Origin: Lepraria neglecta
Lineage: Eukaryota > Ascomycota > Lecanoromycetes > Lecanorales > Stereocaulaceae
NCBI GenBank assembly: GCA_033220425.1
Contig: CM065651.1
Coordinates: 3,348,001-3,412,000, forward strand
Length of the DNA stretch: 64,000 bases
Direction of reading: 5' to 3'
Shown: positions 21,764-31,999 of the stretch, piece after piece
Layout: every line of letters starts with the position of its first letter
Position numbering within the stretch: the first letter of the stretch is position 1
Notes under the pieces: model-generated
What the model saw: only the letters and a program-made list of their open reading frames with translations
The model's database searches: none
Told to the model about the DNA's origin: nothing
Position numbers and translations under genes: made by a program

Positions 21764-22737
21764 CTAATTCTCCCTTCGTCTCCCTCTACTCCTCCTCCCA
21801 CCATCCCTTCTAACCCCACCCAAACTGTCCCTGACAGGACTACTCCCAAACACCGAACTCCCCAACACCCCAGAAGAAGAAGGTATGCCCCTCTGCGCAA
21901 ACCCATTCTCACTCTGCCTAAACGTCCCCATAACCGGTCCCTGCCTCTGCACAACAACGCCATCATCCTCACTACTACTATCCTCAACCTCCGTATCCGT
22001 ATGCTCGTACTCCCCCACCTCCATCCCACCCCCGCCAGCATCCGCATCCGGAATCTCATCATCCAAATCCCTTTCCCCAATCTCCGCGCCAAAATCGCCC
22101 CCACCCTCTTCCTCTAACACTCCCTCCCCATGCTCCTCTGTAGGATCGAGTTCTCCCTCGCGTTCATCTTCAGTCATATCTGCATCACTCCACGCGCCTG
22201 CATCAGCGTCTAAGTCCGGCACTTCGTCATCGAGATCGCGCTCGCCCATATCCCCTCCATCTTCTTCGCCTTCTAGGCCTTCAGCATTAGCAAGCGCGTC
22301 AGCTTCAGCAGCCGCCTGTGCTTCTGCCAGAGCATATTCGCGGGCTCGGGCACCCTCTACTTCCTCCCTCTCTGCCCGCTCGTCGGCCATCCCTTGTAAT
22401 GTCTTGCCCACGCCTGGCGGGCGGAGCCATCCTGCGCCGAAGCGGCGGATGTTGGCTTTGCGGTGGAGGACTATGTTTTCGTCTGTGCGGAGGATTGAGA
22501 GGAGGGTTCGTTGGGGGTTTTGTGGAGGGTAGGTGTTGCGGTGGTGTTGGTGGGAGGGGGAGAGAGCGTTGTTGGAGTTGTCGTTTGAGGAAGATGGTGG
22601 TGGTGGTGGGGGGTGAGAGGAGAGGGCGGGATACCAGAGGGCGTGCGGCTAACGGGTTTTTAGTGATGCGGTCTTGGAGAAGGAAGGGCAGGGGAAGATA
22701 CGTCGTTTGGGAAGAGAGGAGGGAGGGACGAGAACAT
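21764..22737 (-). CDS. apc15: Anaphase-promoting complex subunit Apc15/Mnd2
   Basis: Exon 1 is 22737-22702 (MFSSLPPLFPND). A 53-nt intron (GTATCT, CACTAA branch, GTTAG acceptor) leads to exon 2, 22648-21764, for about 306 residues. After the join the reading is PHALWYPALSS, then RKANIRRFGAGWLRPPGVGK and TLQGMADE. This is the LWY plus IRRFG-W-x-x-PPG signature I know from fungal Apc15/Mnd2. The remainder is acidic and low in complexity (two ERDLDDE blocks). Mnd2 is a small APC/C component involved in control of Cdc20 or Ama1 (family knowledge). It is convergent with bet1, with about 400 bp between the stop codons. Confidence 0.87.
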
Positions 22738-23591
22738 CGTGGTGAGCGAGAGGCAGTGCTTTGTAGTCAGTAGCTCAATTCTACTGCTGGTGCTGAGGAA
22801 GACGAGGGGTTGATTTCGCTATTGGGGAGCTCAAATTGAGCAAGCACAAAAGTAAACAATGGCTCGCTTAATACAGGAAGTCCTTATCGATAAGATATGA
22901 TATACGTAATATTACTGCGAAGTGCGCTAGAGCTCTTGGCAACATTGGGTCCATAACATTCGCCAATCGACACTTCAGAGCATTCAACAGGTGCTGTGAG
23001 TCGATTAGCACCTGCCTGGCCTTATCCAGTAATGAGCTAAAAAACTGCAAGTTGAGATGCAAAGGAGACGTGGGCACGGTGTCAGGGGCGCGTCATGTCG
23101 CGTTGAAAGAAGGCTTCTCTAAGTACACACCTTTCACTAGAAGATATTGACATCGAGAGGAGCCCAATTGATGTTCTAATTCTTGTAAGTATAGAAACTT
23201 GGATACAGCAGTTGCCTAGACAATAGCCCGGAAACAGCAAATCAAGTCTATATCAACGCGAAGCGAAGTAATGTCACTCTGCCTCATTGATTAGATTACA
23301 GTCCAATATTTCGATAGCTAGGTAAATTTCAGGTCTCATTGGAGAGCGTTGTGACTTTCGTGAGTATTTCTGAGATGGACGCCTCCATGGATGGGTAAGA
23401 AATAAACCAACGAATCGTGGCCGAACCCATACTCGCTTCCAACCCGGAAGTCGACTCCAAGGAGCTCTTAGACGCATGACTGAGCTAGTTCTAGAACCTG
23501 CATTAAGAAGTTCAGGACGTTGATGGTGTCTGCGACAGATCGGCCTAGCAAGTCGATGGGCCCTGCAGCTAAATAATCCAGCTATTTTCCT
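22738..23591. other. Intergenic, no gene seen
   Basis: Promoter side of apc15 and sequence without a domain-bearing ORF. Confidence 0.45.
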
Positions 23592-24705
23592 GTGCGTTTA
23601 CAATCAATGATCCTGCTGCGGATAGAACAAGGCAATATTCCGCCCACACTCAAATCTAATCACAGGGCATACGGTAGCGCCCATGTTTGTGTGCTGAAAC
23701 ATCGAAACAAGCAAGGAGAATTTGCGGCACCTTTAGGATTTGAAAATCACGAAGGAACAGAGATCGGCTTAATAGATTCCGATGAAGACAATCTGATCTG
23801 CCAAGAAATTCGGATACATCTACTCCAGGTTGCTCCTGTGTCGACAAGACAGCTCGCCGAAATTGAGCATAAACTATGTGCTATTGACAACTTAGACGAC
23901 AAAAGTTGTCCTAAGGCTCTGATGTCAAGGGACTTAGACGAATCTCGCGAAGATCTGCCGTATTCAAGGAAACTATTGATACAGGAGACAGATTCCAGAA
24001 TCAAGGAACATCCTAAGCTTATGCCATTCACTGCGCATTCAAGACTGGTCGGTGCTTAGAGAATCTCGTCAGTAGGATTCGATCCTTCGTGTGTCTGCCA
24101 GCCACTCGCACAAGGATCTTTGATGGATTTGCAACATGGATGCTTGTCAAACAACCGCTCCTCTCTAAGGATATGGAGTTTTTGGAAGAATGCTCCGACT
24201 TGATCGCCCTTGCCGAAGGCCAAGACTGTGGTTGATTGGTTGGTGTCGTCGAAAGAATACTATCTTGGTGTGCTTGAGAGAATATTCTATAGGTGAAGAG
24301 GCCATCTTTTTGCTTTGTCTATTCGAGAGCGCTAAACTTCTCGCACTCAGACACTTACTATATCTCCCGAACGCTGCCTCAAAAGCGACAAGAGATATAT
24401 GAGCCTTGTGACCAAATGGCGCATCGACATTATTGTATGGCTCACACTCACGATAACAACTGTAGGCTTGCTAATGCTGCCCTCCGCTATTCTACAACTC
24501 CTTCGCGAGGGCCGCGGTCTCATGATCTCCCTCATAATGCTTTTTACGCTACTCTTCAGTGCAGCGTTGACAGTATTTACTGAAGCGTAAGCCACATCAC
24601 AAATTCAAGCAGCAGCTGACTTGGATGTACGTGCCATCGAATGAATGAGCAGCTAACACGGTCGTTAGAAAAAGACATGAGCATTTTGCCGCTACTGCCG
24701 CATAA
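23592..24705 (+). pseudogene. Decayed DUF6594 membrane-protein gene
   Basis: The C-terminal part reads RIDIIVWLTLTITTVGLLML and continues through two hydrophobic segments to FTEA. An intron (24587-24668, GTAAGC to TTAG) then joins to KRHEHFAATAA. This is the membrane-anchoring end of fungal DUF6594 proteins (R-[RI]-[DE]-I, then two or three TM helices and RxExFAATAA). The family normally continues for one more hydrophobic helix, but here TAA at 24703 follows directly. Upstream, 23592-24059 has an ORF with QLAEIEHKL, consistent with the coiled N-terminal part. Between them DLIALAEGQDCG is followed by stops in the place where a Gly-Trp-x-Asp motif is usual. A non-functional remnant is most likely; the function of DUF6594 is unknown. 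Confidence 0.6.
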
Positions 24706-25137
24706 GTCTCGAGCTGTTCTTTGACTTTGGGCCTTATTACCGACCTGCAAAATTTGCCTTACAATGGAATACGCCGACCCAATTTCTACATTCGAGTGTT
24801 TTTTCTATGATCCGGCCCATTCTTGGGCCCATTGTATCCATACGCCAGTGTCTCGTTCATGTCATAAAACCGTATGAGCAATTGATGTTCGACTGCATAC
24901 ATATACCAGTCACTGTTGCTAACCGAAGTCATTCAATAGGTGTTACGCGGTGCTGGTAGTCTTCATTTCCAACTTCCCATCCAGCACTGCCTAGTCCTCA
25001 AGGGTAATGAGTTTCTTCCAACTAAACTTAGGGACCAAGCAAGAACCGTGAAGGTCTGAAATCGAATATCATTGCTAGTCTTGCCTGAAAGGTGCAGCGA
25101 CTACTCAGTGCACTTTTCGGTGCCGTCACTCCCGAAA

Positions 25138-25390
25138 CCGTCCATTCGCTGCTCCTAAGACATGTCTTTCGGCAATAAACCTACTCTCTGATAGCGTTCT
25201 AATCCCGAACTCTGCTTCCGAGACTTATCGTCTTAGCACTGAGCCTGCTCTTAGACAGCGCTTTATTCCCTGAATGTAGCTCCTAAGGCTGGCCTTTGGG
25301 TGTAATCTCTGCTCTCAGACTGAATTCAGCGCACCATCGTCTTGTGTTGAGACCCATCTTTTCGTAAGGAGTGGGCTCCTAGACAGGATG
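25138..25390. repeat. Degenerate minisatellite, unit about 63 bp, about four copies
   Basis: Successive blocks share a TCTGCTCCxGAGAC core, then TATCTTTTxGCA, then CTGCTCxCAGACAG, at roughly 63-bp spacing. Copies are strongly diverged. A related array lies at about 30935-31225 inside the intron of the aspartic-protease-like gene. Confidence 0.5.
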
Positions 25391-25530
25391 TTGCAATCCG
25401 TTACTTAATTACTTTCTATGCGATTCCAGAAGCCTGTTACTAGCCGTTCTTTGTCTGTTTTGGCCATATACGGGGTCCTGGGGCCCCCATTAGCTAGATA
25501 TCCTTCCCAGCCTATTGCCACATTGTAACA
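25390..25530. repeat. Left copy of a ~135-bp direct repeat
   Basis: It shares long near-identical stretches (GCCGTTCTTTGTCTGTTTTG, ATTAGCTAGATATCCTTCCC) with 26062-26192. The copies differ by substitutions and by a 9-bp length difference, which would keep a reading frame. Read on the minus strand both copies encode AIGWEGYLANGGP, YMAKTDKERL and GFWNRIESN, so this may be a fragment of a duplicated coding sequence of unknown family. Confidence 0.65.
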
Positions 25531-25689
25531 GGTTATGAGCCCGGACAGCGCCTATTCCGCTGCGCCTTTATGGGGAAGGTTCCCTCGCAGCACGATGTCT
25601 GCGTTGTATATATTCAGCCCTCGGATTTGCTTGCTGATCGACTTACAGATATAGAGTCAGAACTCAGTGGAGGCATTATAGAGGAATTC

Positions 25690-25985
25690 GGCTCCCAGTC
25701 AGTTATTTCTGGGAGCATTTCGGTCCGGATACAGGGGAGACATGGATTCTCAGGCCTACAACGACCACTCAAGCCCTACACGGTTTTATAGGCACGGCTC
25801 CTCAATCAGTTATTTCTGGGAGTATTTCGGCCCGGATACAGGGGAGATAAATTCTCAAGTTCTACGACGACTACTCAAGCCCTACACGGTTTTATAGGCA
25901 CGGCTCCTCAGTCAGTTTCTACTGAGAGTATTTCGGTCCGGATACAGGGGAGATATATAGATTCTTAGGACTATCAACGACCTCT
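25690..25985. repeat. Three tandem copies of a ~106-bp repeat
   Basis: Units begin GGCTCC[CT] near 25690, 25796 and 25902. They share TTTCGG[TC]CCGGATACAGGGG and the first two share AAGCCCTACACGGTTTTATA. The third copy is shorter and runs into the right-hand copy of the flanking direct repeat family. No complete ORF spans the array. Confidence 0.7.
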
Positions 25986-26061
25986 CGGACGCCGACAAAT
26001 GTTTTGGGTCCAGGATTGAGGGGAGCGCTAGCAGGGATATGTTTCTAGCATCGAGGGGAGT

Positions 26062-26192
26062 GTTGTAATCCGTTGCTTGATTGCTTTCTATACGATTCCA
26101 GAAGCCTGTTGCTAGCCGTTCTTTGTCTGTTTTGGCCATATATGGGCCCCCATTAGCTAGATATCCTTCCCAGCCTATTGCCACATTGCAAC
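26062..26192. repeat. Right copy of a ~135-bp direct repeat
   Basis: Partner of 25390-25530; the two copies bracket the 106-bp tandem array. The minus-strand frame through this copy stays open from 26211 to 25912 (99 codons, including ERLATGFWNRIESNQATDYN). I found no terminal features that identify a known mobile-element class. Confidence 0.65.
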
Positions 26193-26374
26193 ACAGGATT
26201 GTCTGCCTCATATCTTACTTCTGAGACTTAAATTTTGGCCCAATTTTTCCTGCGAGGAGCAATAATGATTCTGAAATCTGCAGGTTTATCATGAAATGCG
26301 AGTCTTCTCTTCAACAATATTGATCCGATACTTGTCCTTCTTATCGATGGGATTGAGTGTGCCAAGCGCATCCT

Positions 26375-26482
26375 TCGCGTTTCAAGCACGTGCTTTGATT
26401 GGTCAAGAGGCTGTGTTCACGGCTGCGCCTCCTCATTCGTCATTCTAGGATTCCACCCCACCACGGTCGTTCTTCCTCATTC
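26375..26482. repeat. Upstream copy of a ~105-bp diverged direct repeat (before the HET gene)
   Basis: The segment CGCGTTTCAAGCAC, then GGCTGCGCCTC, CTCATT and CCACCCCACCA, resembles 29771-29877 in order and spacing. It lies about 190 bp upstream of the HET start, while its partner lies about 60 bp before the protease-like gene. A shared promoter or a duplication breakpoint are both possible. Confidence 0.55.
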
Positions 26483-26672
26483 TGATGGTATAAGATCTTG
26501 CAGCAAAAAGGAGTGTTGAAATCCAATTGCAGCTCGTTTTGTAGTGTTGCCATTCGATTTAGACTCTAGGCTGCCTCGCAGCTAAGGGCCTTCTGTATTG
26601 ACTCCACCACTAACACCGACTAAAAGACATCTAAGTTGCACTTTACTGGCTACACATTAAGTCGTGGCCGCA

Positions 26673-29222
26673 ATGCTGTGTAAGATGTGTCAAAGGATCA
26701 AGCCAGCTATCCACGAAACATATAATCACAAATGTCTGACTCGACACCACGCCTGTTTCGAAGACCTTATTGGGTCAGCTGATAAGGGCTGTAAGCTTTG
26801 CCAGCTATTTCGGCCTTACGTTGAACAGCAAAAAGAGCACGATATCCCTGTGGAGGAACCGAGTGGTTGGTATGGGTGGATCGGCACAGACCCTTGGGAA
26901 ACCAATACCACGCCAATCCAAAAATACAAAATACCAGGAAGCATGTCTTACATGGATTTTGGCAGTCACTACAAGCTGGTTGGCAATAATGCCCGACCAG
27001 CCGACGTCCAACGTAAAAGAGAAGAGATCGAAACCTGTTGTCCTTCTGAGGAGTTCAAGCTTGGCCAGGGACGCGAATGGCGCCAGAATCACCGCTTTGA
27101 CGATCATGAAGTCTTCCAGTGGCTTTTCTCAATTGGCAAAATGTCCTCTGGACCTGAACAGATATGGGTCGAGCGTGGATACCACACTGGCAGCAGCGAC
27201 TCCTACAAAGGACAGCGCGAGCCAATTTCTACCTTTGATTTGAGCGCGGGTTCAGTGGCACTCAGAGCTGGTAATAGTTATTGCTGCGAGGGACACGAAT
27301 TCAGCAGTCTCCAGGAGCTGGCACTACTTTTTCCAGGACTTTGGAGATGGCGCCGTGTCTCCCTTGGCCAGTTTGAGTTCTATGCCTCTCAGGACACACC
27401 GTTTCCTAGACCTTGGCCAAACATTGTTGCAAAGCCCATTCAAGCACACGCTGGACAGCCAGCTAGCTTTGGGGTCCTCAACCAGTGGCTACTAAATTGT
27501 ACCAGCAATCATCGTCGTTGCGGCAGAATGGAGCCCGTTGAACTTCCAAGTCGACTGATCGATGTGGGGCCACCCAATGGTACGAAAAGCCCGCGCCTAT
27601 ACGTCCCTAAACCGTGGTCCGCGACACAGAGTTCACGTTATGCTATATTGAGTTACTGCTGGGGCAGTTCTCATCCTGAATGCGGCCCATTTCCCGCGTT
27701 GTCGGTCCAGAATGTGAAGTCCATGCAACACAACATCGACTTTGGCACGCTTGCCAAAAACTTTCAGGACGCAATCCTTATAACTCGCGCGTTGAACCTT
27801 CGTTATCTGTGGATTGATGCACTCTGCATTCTTCAAGATTCTCCCAAAGATTGGGCATCAGAGGCTTCCAAGATGGCACAGTACTATGCTGGGAGTGAGA
27901 TATGTATCGCTGCTACTGCTTCTCCACACGCGCGGCATGGGGTTCTTCGTCCTCGAATTATTGGACGCACTTCAGCAAGATTAGCAGGTGAAGCTGAGGG
28001 CTTATCGGTGCGGTCATTTGCTGAGGATGTGATTAGCCTCATTATCAATATCATGGGGTTTCGTGCAAGGCGGCCGCCAATCTCTTGTCAGCCTCTTAAT
28101 GCGCGGGCTTGGGGCCTTCAGGAGAGGCTGTTTGCAAAACGAATAGTCCATTACACTGAGCAGCAGATGATCTGGCAGTGTCAGACATGTCTAGTCGGAG
28201 AGGATGGACAAGTCGGGGAAGACCTAGACGGAACGCCAAATTCTAGAGAAGTTGCCTTTGATTTGATCCTTGGTGCTCCTTTGAGAGAGATCACAGCTGC
28301 AAACGAGAACGAGCACAACAGAGAACCTGGATTGACACTAACAGCTCCTGTGAAAGGACACACAGGCGTGAAATACTCTTTGAACGAAGCACTGAACGAT
28401 GCTGGATGGTACGAACTTTTGGAGGCGTACACCAAGCGATCACTCACCTACCCGTCAGATTTGTTACCCGCCCTGTCCGCGCTCGCTAGCGAGGTACAGA
28501 AGTCAACCAGGGCTACCTACCTTGCAGGCCTGTGGGCGATAGATGGCCAAATTCCTTTCAGATCCCTCCTTTGGTTTTCGGTCGAGAAGAACGCCTGCGC
28601 GAATAATGGATCTCCTTCTTGGGCCTGGTCGTCTGTTCTTGGTCCAGTGAGTCACCCATCTATGGAATTGATCAGATTCGATCACCTTGGCTCCAGGATA
28701 GAGTGGGTGCCGCCCACAGGCCAGACACGGACCAGACAAATTAGATATGATCACACCGACTCCCAGATGGAGATCCTGTCAGTCACAACAAATTTGACTA
28801 CGTCTAACATATTTGGTCAGGTGCGAGATGCCGAGCTGAGAATTATGGGTCTAGTGCATAACTACACTGGAGCGGAAGAGTACGATTTTGCTGCTGAAGG
28901 GCGAGCCGAGCACGAAAAATTTGCTTTAACAGAATTTCTGGACACGGAAGAGACGAAAGTTGAATGGAAGATGGAGAAGCATGTTCTCCTTTGCGTGGCG
29001 GAATTCAGGGATAACGCCTGGGGTCAAGGCCGGCCTGAGATGCCTGCTGGTGACCAGATTCAGTTCATCATTCTTAGACACCTTAGCGGCAAAGGCCCAC
29101 AATGTTATATGAGAATCGGTACGGCCAAGCTCGTGAGCAAGGATCAACGTGGCTTGGCGAGAACACATTCTGCATATACCAAAGATAATGGCTGGACGCG
29201 CGAAACTTTGGTGCTAGTCTAA
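26673..29222 (+). CDS. HET-domain protein (heterokaryon incompatibility family)
   Basis: Single exon, 849 residues, with ATG at 26673. The N-terminus has the Cys-pair start common in this family (LCKMCQRIKPAIHE, then GCKLCQLF). The HET domain begins about residue 320 with RYAILSYCWGSSH. It continues with NFQDAILITRALNLRYLWID, then ALCILQDSPKDWASEASKMA and YYAGSEICIAATAS, and later RAWGLQERLFAKRIVHYTEQ. These are the hallmark blocks of the domain in the expected order. HET proteins mediate non-self recognition and programmed cell death after hyphal fusion; most family members have no tested partner. The frame is long and intact, so the gene looks functional. Repeat families shared with the next gene lie on both sides. 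Confidence 0.93.
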   Translation: MLCKMCQRIKPAIHETYNHKCLTRHHACFEDLIGSADKGCKLCQLFRPYVEQQKEHDIPVEEPSGWYGWIGTDPWETNTTPIQKYKIPGSMSYMDFGSHYKLVGNNARPADVQRKREEIETCCPSEEFKLGQGREWRQNHRFDDHEVFQWLFSIGKMSSGPEQIWVERGYHTGSSDSYKGQREPISTFDLSAGSVALRAGNSYCCEGHEFSSLQELALLFPGLWRWRRVSLGQFEFYASQDTPFPRPWPNIVAKPIQAHAGQPASFGVLNQWLLNCTSNHRRCGRMEPVELPSRLIDVGPPNGTKSPRLYVPKPWSATQSSRYAILSYCWGSSHPECGPFPALSVQNVKSMQHNIDFGTLAKNFQDAILITRALNLRYLWIDALCILQDSPKDWASEASKMAQYYAGSEICIAATASPHARHGVLRPRIIGRTSARLAGEAEGLSVRSFAEDVISLIINIMGFRARRPPISCQPLNARAWGLQERLFAKRIVHYTEQQMIWQCQTCLVGEDGQVGEDLDGTPNSREVAFDLILGAPLREITAANENEHNREPGLTLTAPVKGHTGVKYSLNEALNDAGWYELLEAYTKRSLTYPSDLLPALSALASEVQKSTRATYLAGLWAIDGQIPFRSLLWFSVEKNACANNGSPSWAWSSVLGPVSHPSMELIRFDHLGSRIEWVPPTGQTRTRQIRYDHTDSQMEILSVTTNLTTSNIFGQVRDAELRIMGLVHNYTGAEEYDFAAEGRAEHEKFALTEFLDTEETKVEWKMEKHVLLCVAEFRDNAWGQGRPEMPAGDQIQFIILRHLSGKGPQCYMRIGTAKLVSKDQRGLARTHSAYTKDNGWTRETLVLV

Positions 29223-29440
29223 GGATAGTATATCGCCAATTGCTACTTCAGAGAGTTCGACAGCTACGTTTCGAGATGGGAGCAGGAGGCAAGACTAGCA
29301 TTAGAGCAGTAAACGAAATTCCTATAGTCTTGATCTCCAAAATTCGTAAAGAGAGTTAATCGAGACGTCCTGGAAAAGCCAGATCAAGGAGACTACGGAG
29401 CTGGAAACGTGGATTTTAACAGTAAAAAGGAGCGTCGAGC

Positions 29441-29716
29441 TTGCCAGATTGGCACAATGCCAGCTTCATTTTTCATCTGCGCGAGGTATCCGTGGGACAA
29501 ATAGGAGCGCTGACTGAGCAACACCTGCGCCAATTTCGCTGGTATGGCGTAGTGACAAATGATCTATGGGATGCAAGTCTTTATTTTACGAAAATTTCGA
29601 TTGGATCGTTTGATGAAATTATGGGGCAGAGGGTGTTGTTCATTGAGTTGATTAAAGAAGAAGAAGCTATTTGCATGCAGACATCCCTTAATGAAGACAG
29701 TGCTGACGAAGCATGA
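29441..29716 (+). CDS. Hypothetical short ORF after the HET gene
   Basis: 91 codons containing VSVGQIGALTEQHLRQFRWY and an acidic end. The composition looks protein-like, but I recognise no family and see no introns or signal peptide. It could be a fragment of a former gene. Confidence 0.25.
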   Translation: MPDWHNASFIFHLREVSVGQIGALTEQHLRQFRWYGVVTNDLWDASLYFTKISIGSFDEIMGQRVLFIELIKEEEAICMQTSLNEDSADEA

Positions 29717-29770
29717 CTAAGCAATTTCCAACATCGTTGTTTCTCGTCTTGCTGAAAACTAGTGTAACCC

Positions 29771-29877
29771 TCGCGTTTCAGCACACGCTCCGAAGGATCT
29801 TCTTGTGGCTGCGCCTCTTCCTCATTTATTCCAGGCTTCTACCCCACCATGATGATTCTTCTTCTTTATTACAATCA
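29771..29877. repeat. Downstream copy of the ~105-bp direct repeat (before the protease-like gene)
   Basis: Partner of 26375-26482: CGCGTTTCAGCAC, GGCTGCGCCTC, TTCCTCATT and TACCCCACCATGATG occur in the same order. Divergence is substantial, so the duplication is not recent. Confidence 0.55.
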
Positions 29878-29938
29878 GTCATGAACATCCTGGGTTTTGT
29901 CTATACAATTCAATTGTAATTGGCGAGCGAGGGTAAAC

Positions 29939-31999
29939 ATGCAACTCACAACATTGAGCGCTCTTCTCCCGCTCCTCTGCATTCGTGCAGACGCGTCGAC
30001 ATTTCGAAGCAAAGTTGAGAAAGTCAATCTGGAACAGGTGAATAAATATATGAATGTTTAGAAAGGCACGCGCTGAACTGAGAATGAAAGCCTTTTACCA
30101 ACCTCGGACCTCGACATTATGCTCAAAACAGGCAGGACGTCTTTGGACCTGCCGATCATGGCGAACCTGGGCCACAAGCTGATGCGCCCAGATTGGCCAT
30201 AGGTCTCCCTATTGGAGTATGTTACATAGTTCTTCTCGCGGGTGGCGAGAAGAAAAGCTGGAGTTGGGCCAGAAGTTTTGCAAATTCGCTGCTTCGTTTT
30301 GCTCGCAAAGTCCACGTGTCCAGCTGCTCACCATTCAAGAAGATGATTCGTTTGTCTTAAGTTATCAGTGAGATACCATCAAGTACAAATCTGCGAAGTT
30401 GCAGCACGCAGCAGTCAAGCTTGTAAAGAACTACAATCCAGCGTTTCATGTCACTGGCGAGAATCTCTCATACCTCACCGCTCGAAGTGACTGTGCGCAT
30501 GGCTGACACCACGACCTAGAACATCCTCTACTTCGGCTACCGCACCCTCATCGGTATCGGGACCAACCCCGCCCAACTAATGAGAGCGCTCATCGACATC
30601 GACTGGGCCGACATGATAATCCCATCAGTAAACTGCACACGCTGCACGCACCAACTGAAATACAACTCCTCTCGCTCATCTACCTACGAAGCCAATGGCA
30701 CTGAACTCGACATGCGCTGGGGCGGGTACATCTGGGGCCAGGGCTTCGTATCTAATGACACTATCACTGTCGGAGATGGGTTGCATATTGAACATCAGCC
30801 GTTTTTGGAATCGTATTCATCTTCTACGGGACCTTTTGGAGGCGCGGATACGATCCTTGGGTTGGCGATTAATAAACCCTTGTAAGTGCAAATTTCAGTG
30901 CATGACCTTCCATTGAGTCTGTTCACCATTCTCGAGACACATCTTTAGGCTCGCCCTTTGCTCCAAGGCTGTTTTTCCATGTGCTGGGTTCCGCTCTTGA
31001 GCCGTGCTCTTTGGCAGGAACTCCGCTTCCAGACCCCAGTCTATCTCCTGTACTCTACTCCCGGGACCGTCTTTTGGCACGAGTTCTGCTCCGAGATAAT
31101 ATTTCATTCTCTCCATTCTACTCCTGAAACTTATCCTTGAGCAAGGACTCTGCTCCCAAACAGTATTCCGTCTCCCCATTTTCTCGCTCGAAGACCTATC
31201 TTTAGCGAATTCTCATCCCTTGGAAGTTTTATACTGACTCCCAACCCCACAGATGGATCGACCCCACCGACCCATCCCAACACCAACTCCCAAGCCCCTT
31301 TTCCACCCTCGCCTCACAAGGAACACTAGACCACAACATCGTATCCATCCTCCTCCCCCTCTCCGACTACGACCTAGGCGACATACTCTTCGGCGCCACG
31401 GACTCAAGCCTCTACTCAGGCAAGCTAACAACTCACCCTCTTTACCCAAAAGAGACAGAGAATTGGCAAATAGAAGCTTCATCGATAACAGTTTCGACTC
31501 CACGAGGTCTTCCCCTCTCTCACGAAGAACTAACAGGATACACAGCCCGCTTGCATACGAATGGATTCCCCTGGACCGTTCTGCCCCCAACAATTGGTTG
31601 GGCAGTGATGAACTTCACGGGCGCTAATTGTAGCGATTCTTGTCGCGGGTGCGAAGTGCCTTGTAATCGCCTCGCCGAGTTGCCACATGTTACGTTTGGA
31701 TTTAAGGGTGGGAATGTTACGCTGACTGGGGAGGATTATACGGTTAAGACGGACGTGCAGTGGCCGTTTTGCGGGTATAGTATGAGATGTGAGATCATGT
31801 TGGGTCCGGGGAGGGATGAGATGATAGAGGAGAAGACGATTGATCTTGGGTCGAGTTTTTTGAGGGGGGTGTATAGTGCGTTTGATTATGATGGGAGGAG
31901 TGTACATTGTAAGTGCTTTCCTTGAAAAAGGTCATGCAGCTGGAAGGAACGTTTGCTGATAAGAAAGCAGTGGGGAAGGCAAAGCACTATACCTTGTGA
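29939..31999 (+). pseudogene. Aspartic-protease-like (pepsin family A1) gene with altered catalytic motifs
   Basis: A putative first exon 29939-30037 encodes a signal peptide (MQLTTLSALLPLLCIRADAS). A propeptide-like segment lies near 30371-30490, but I could not join it in phase. The protease domain reads through 30520-30881, 31253-31908 and 31971-31999 with good splice sites. It carries YFGYRTLIGIGTN, IPSVNCTRCT, GPFGGADTILGL, DILFGATDSSLYSGKL, LPHVTFGF and FLRGVYSAFDYDGRS, all in A1-family order. The first active-site triad, normally Asp-Thr-Gly, is Asp-Ile-Asp (LIDIDWADMIIPS). The second is replaced by LHTNGFPWTVLPP, with His at the catalytic Asp. The protein cannot be a normal aspartic protease. 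It is either a pseudogene or a non-catalytic secreted homolog; the open domain favours recent loss or a retained scaffold role. Confidence 0.65.
30935..31225. repeat. Degenerate minisatellite inside the protease-like gene's 371-nt intron
   Basis: About four and a half copies of a 62-64 bp unit such as TCTACTCCTGAAACTTATCC followed by ACTCTGCTCCCAAACAGTAT fill most of the intron 30882-31252. The unit matches the array at 25138-25390 in motif order. Confidence 0.55.

Noticed and set aside
21758-22532. Plus-strand Ser/Pro-rich ORFs opposite apc15
   Set aside because: Antisense shadow of the acidic low-complexity coding sequence; the minus-strand frame has the Apc15 signature and a proper first exon and intron.
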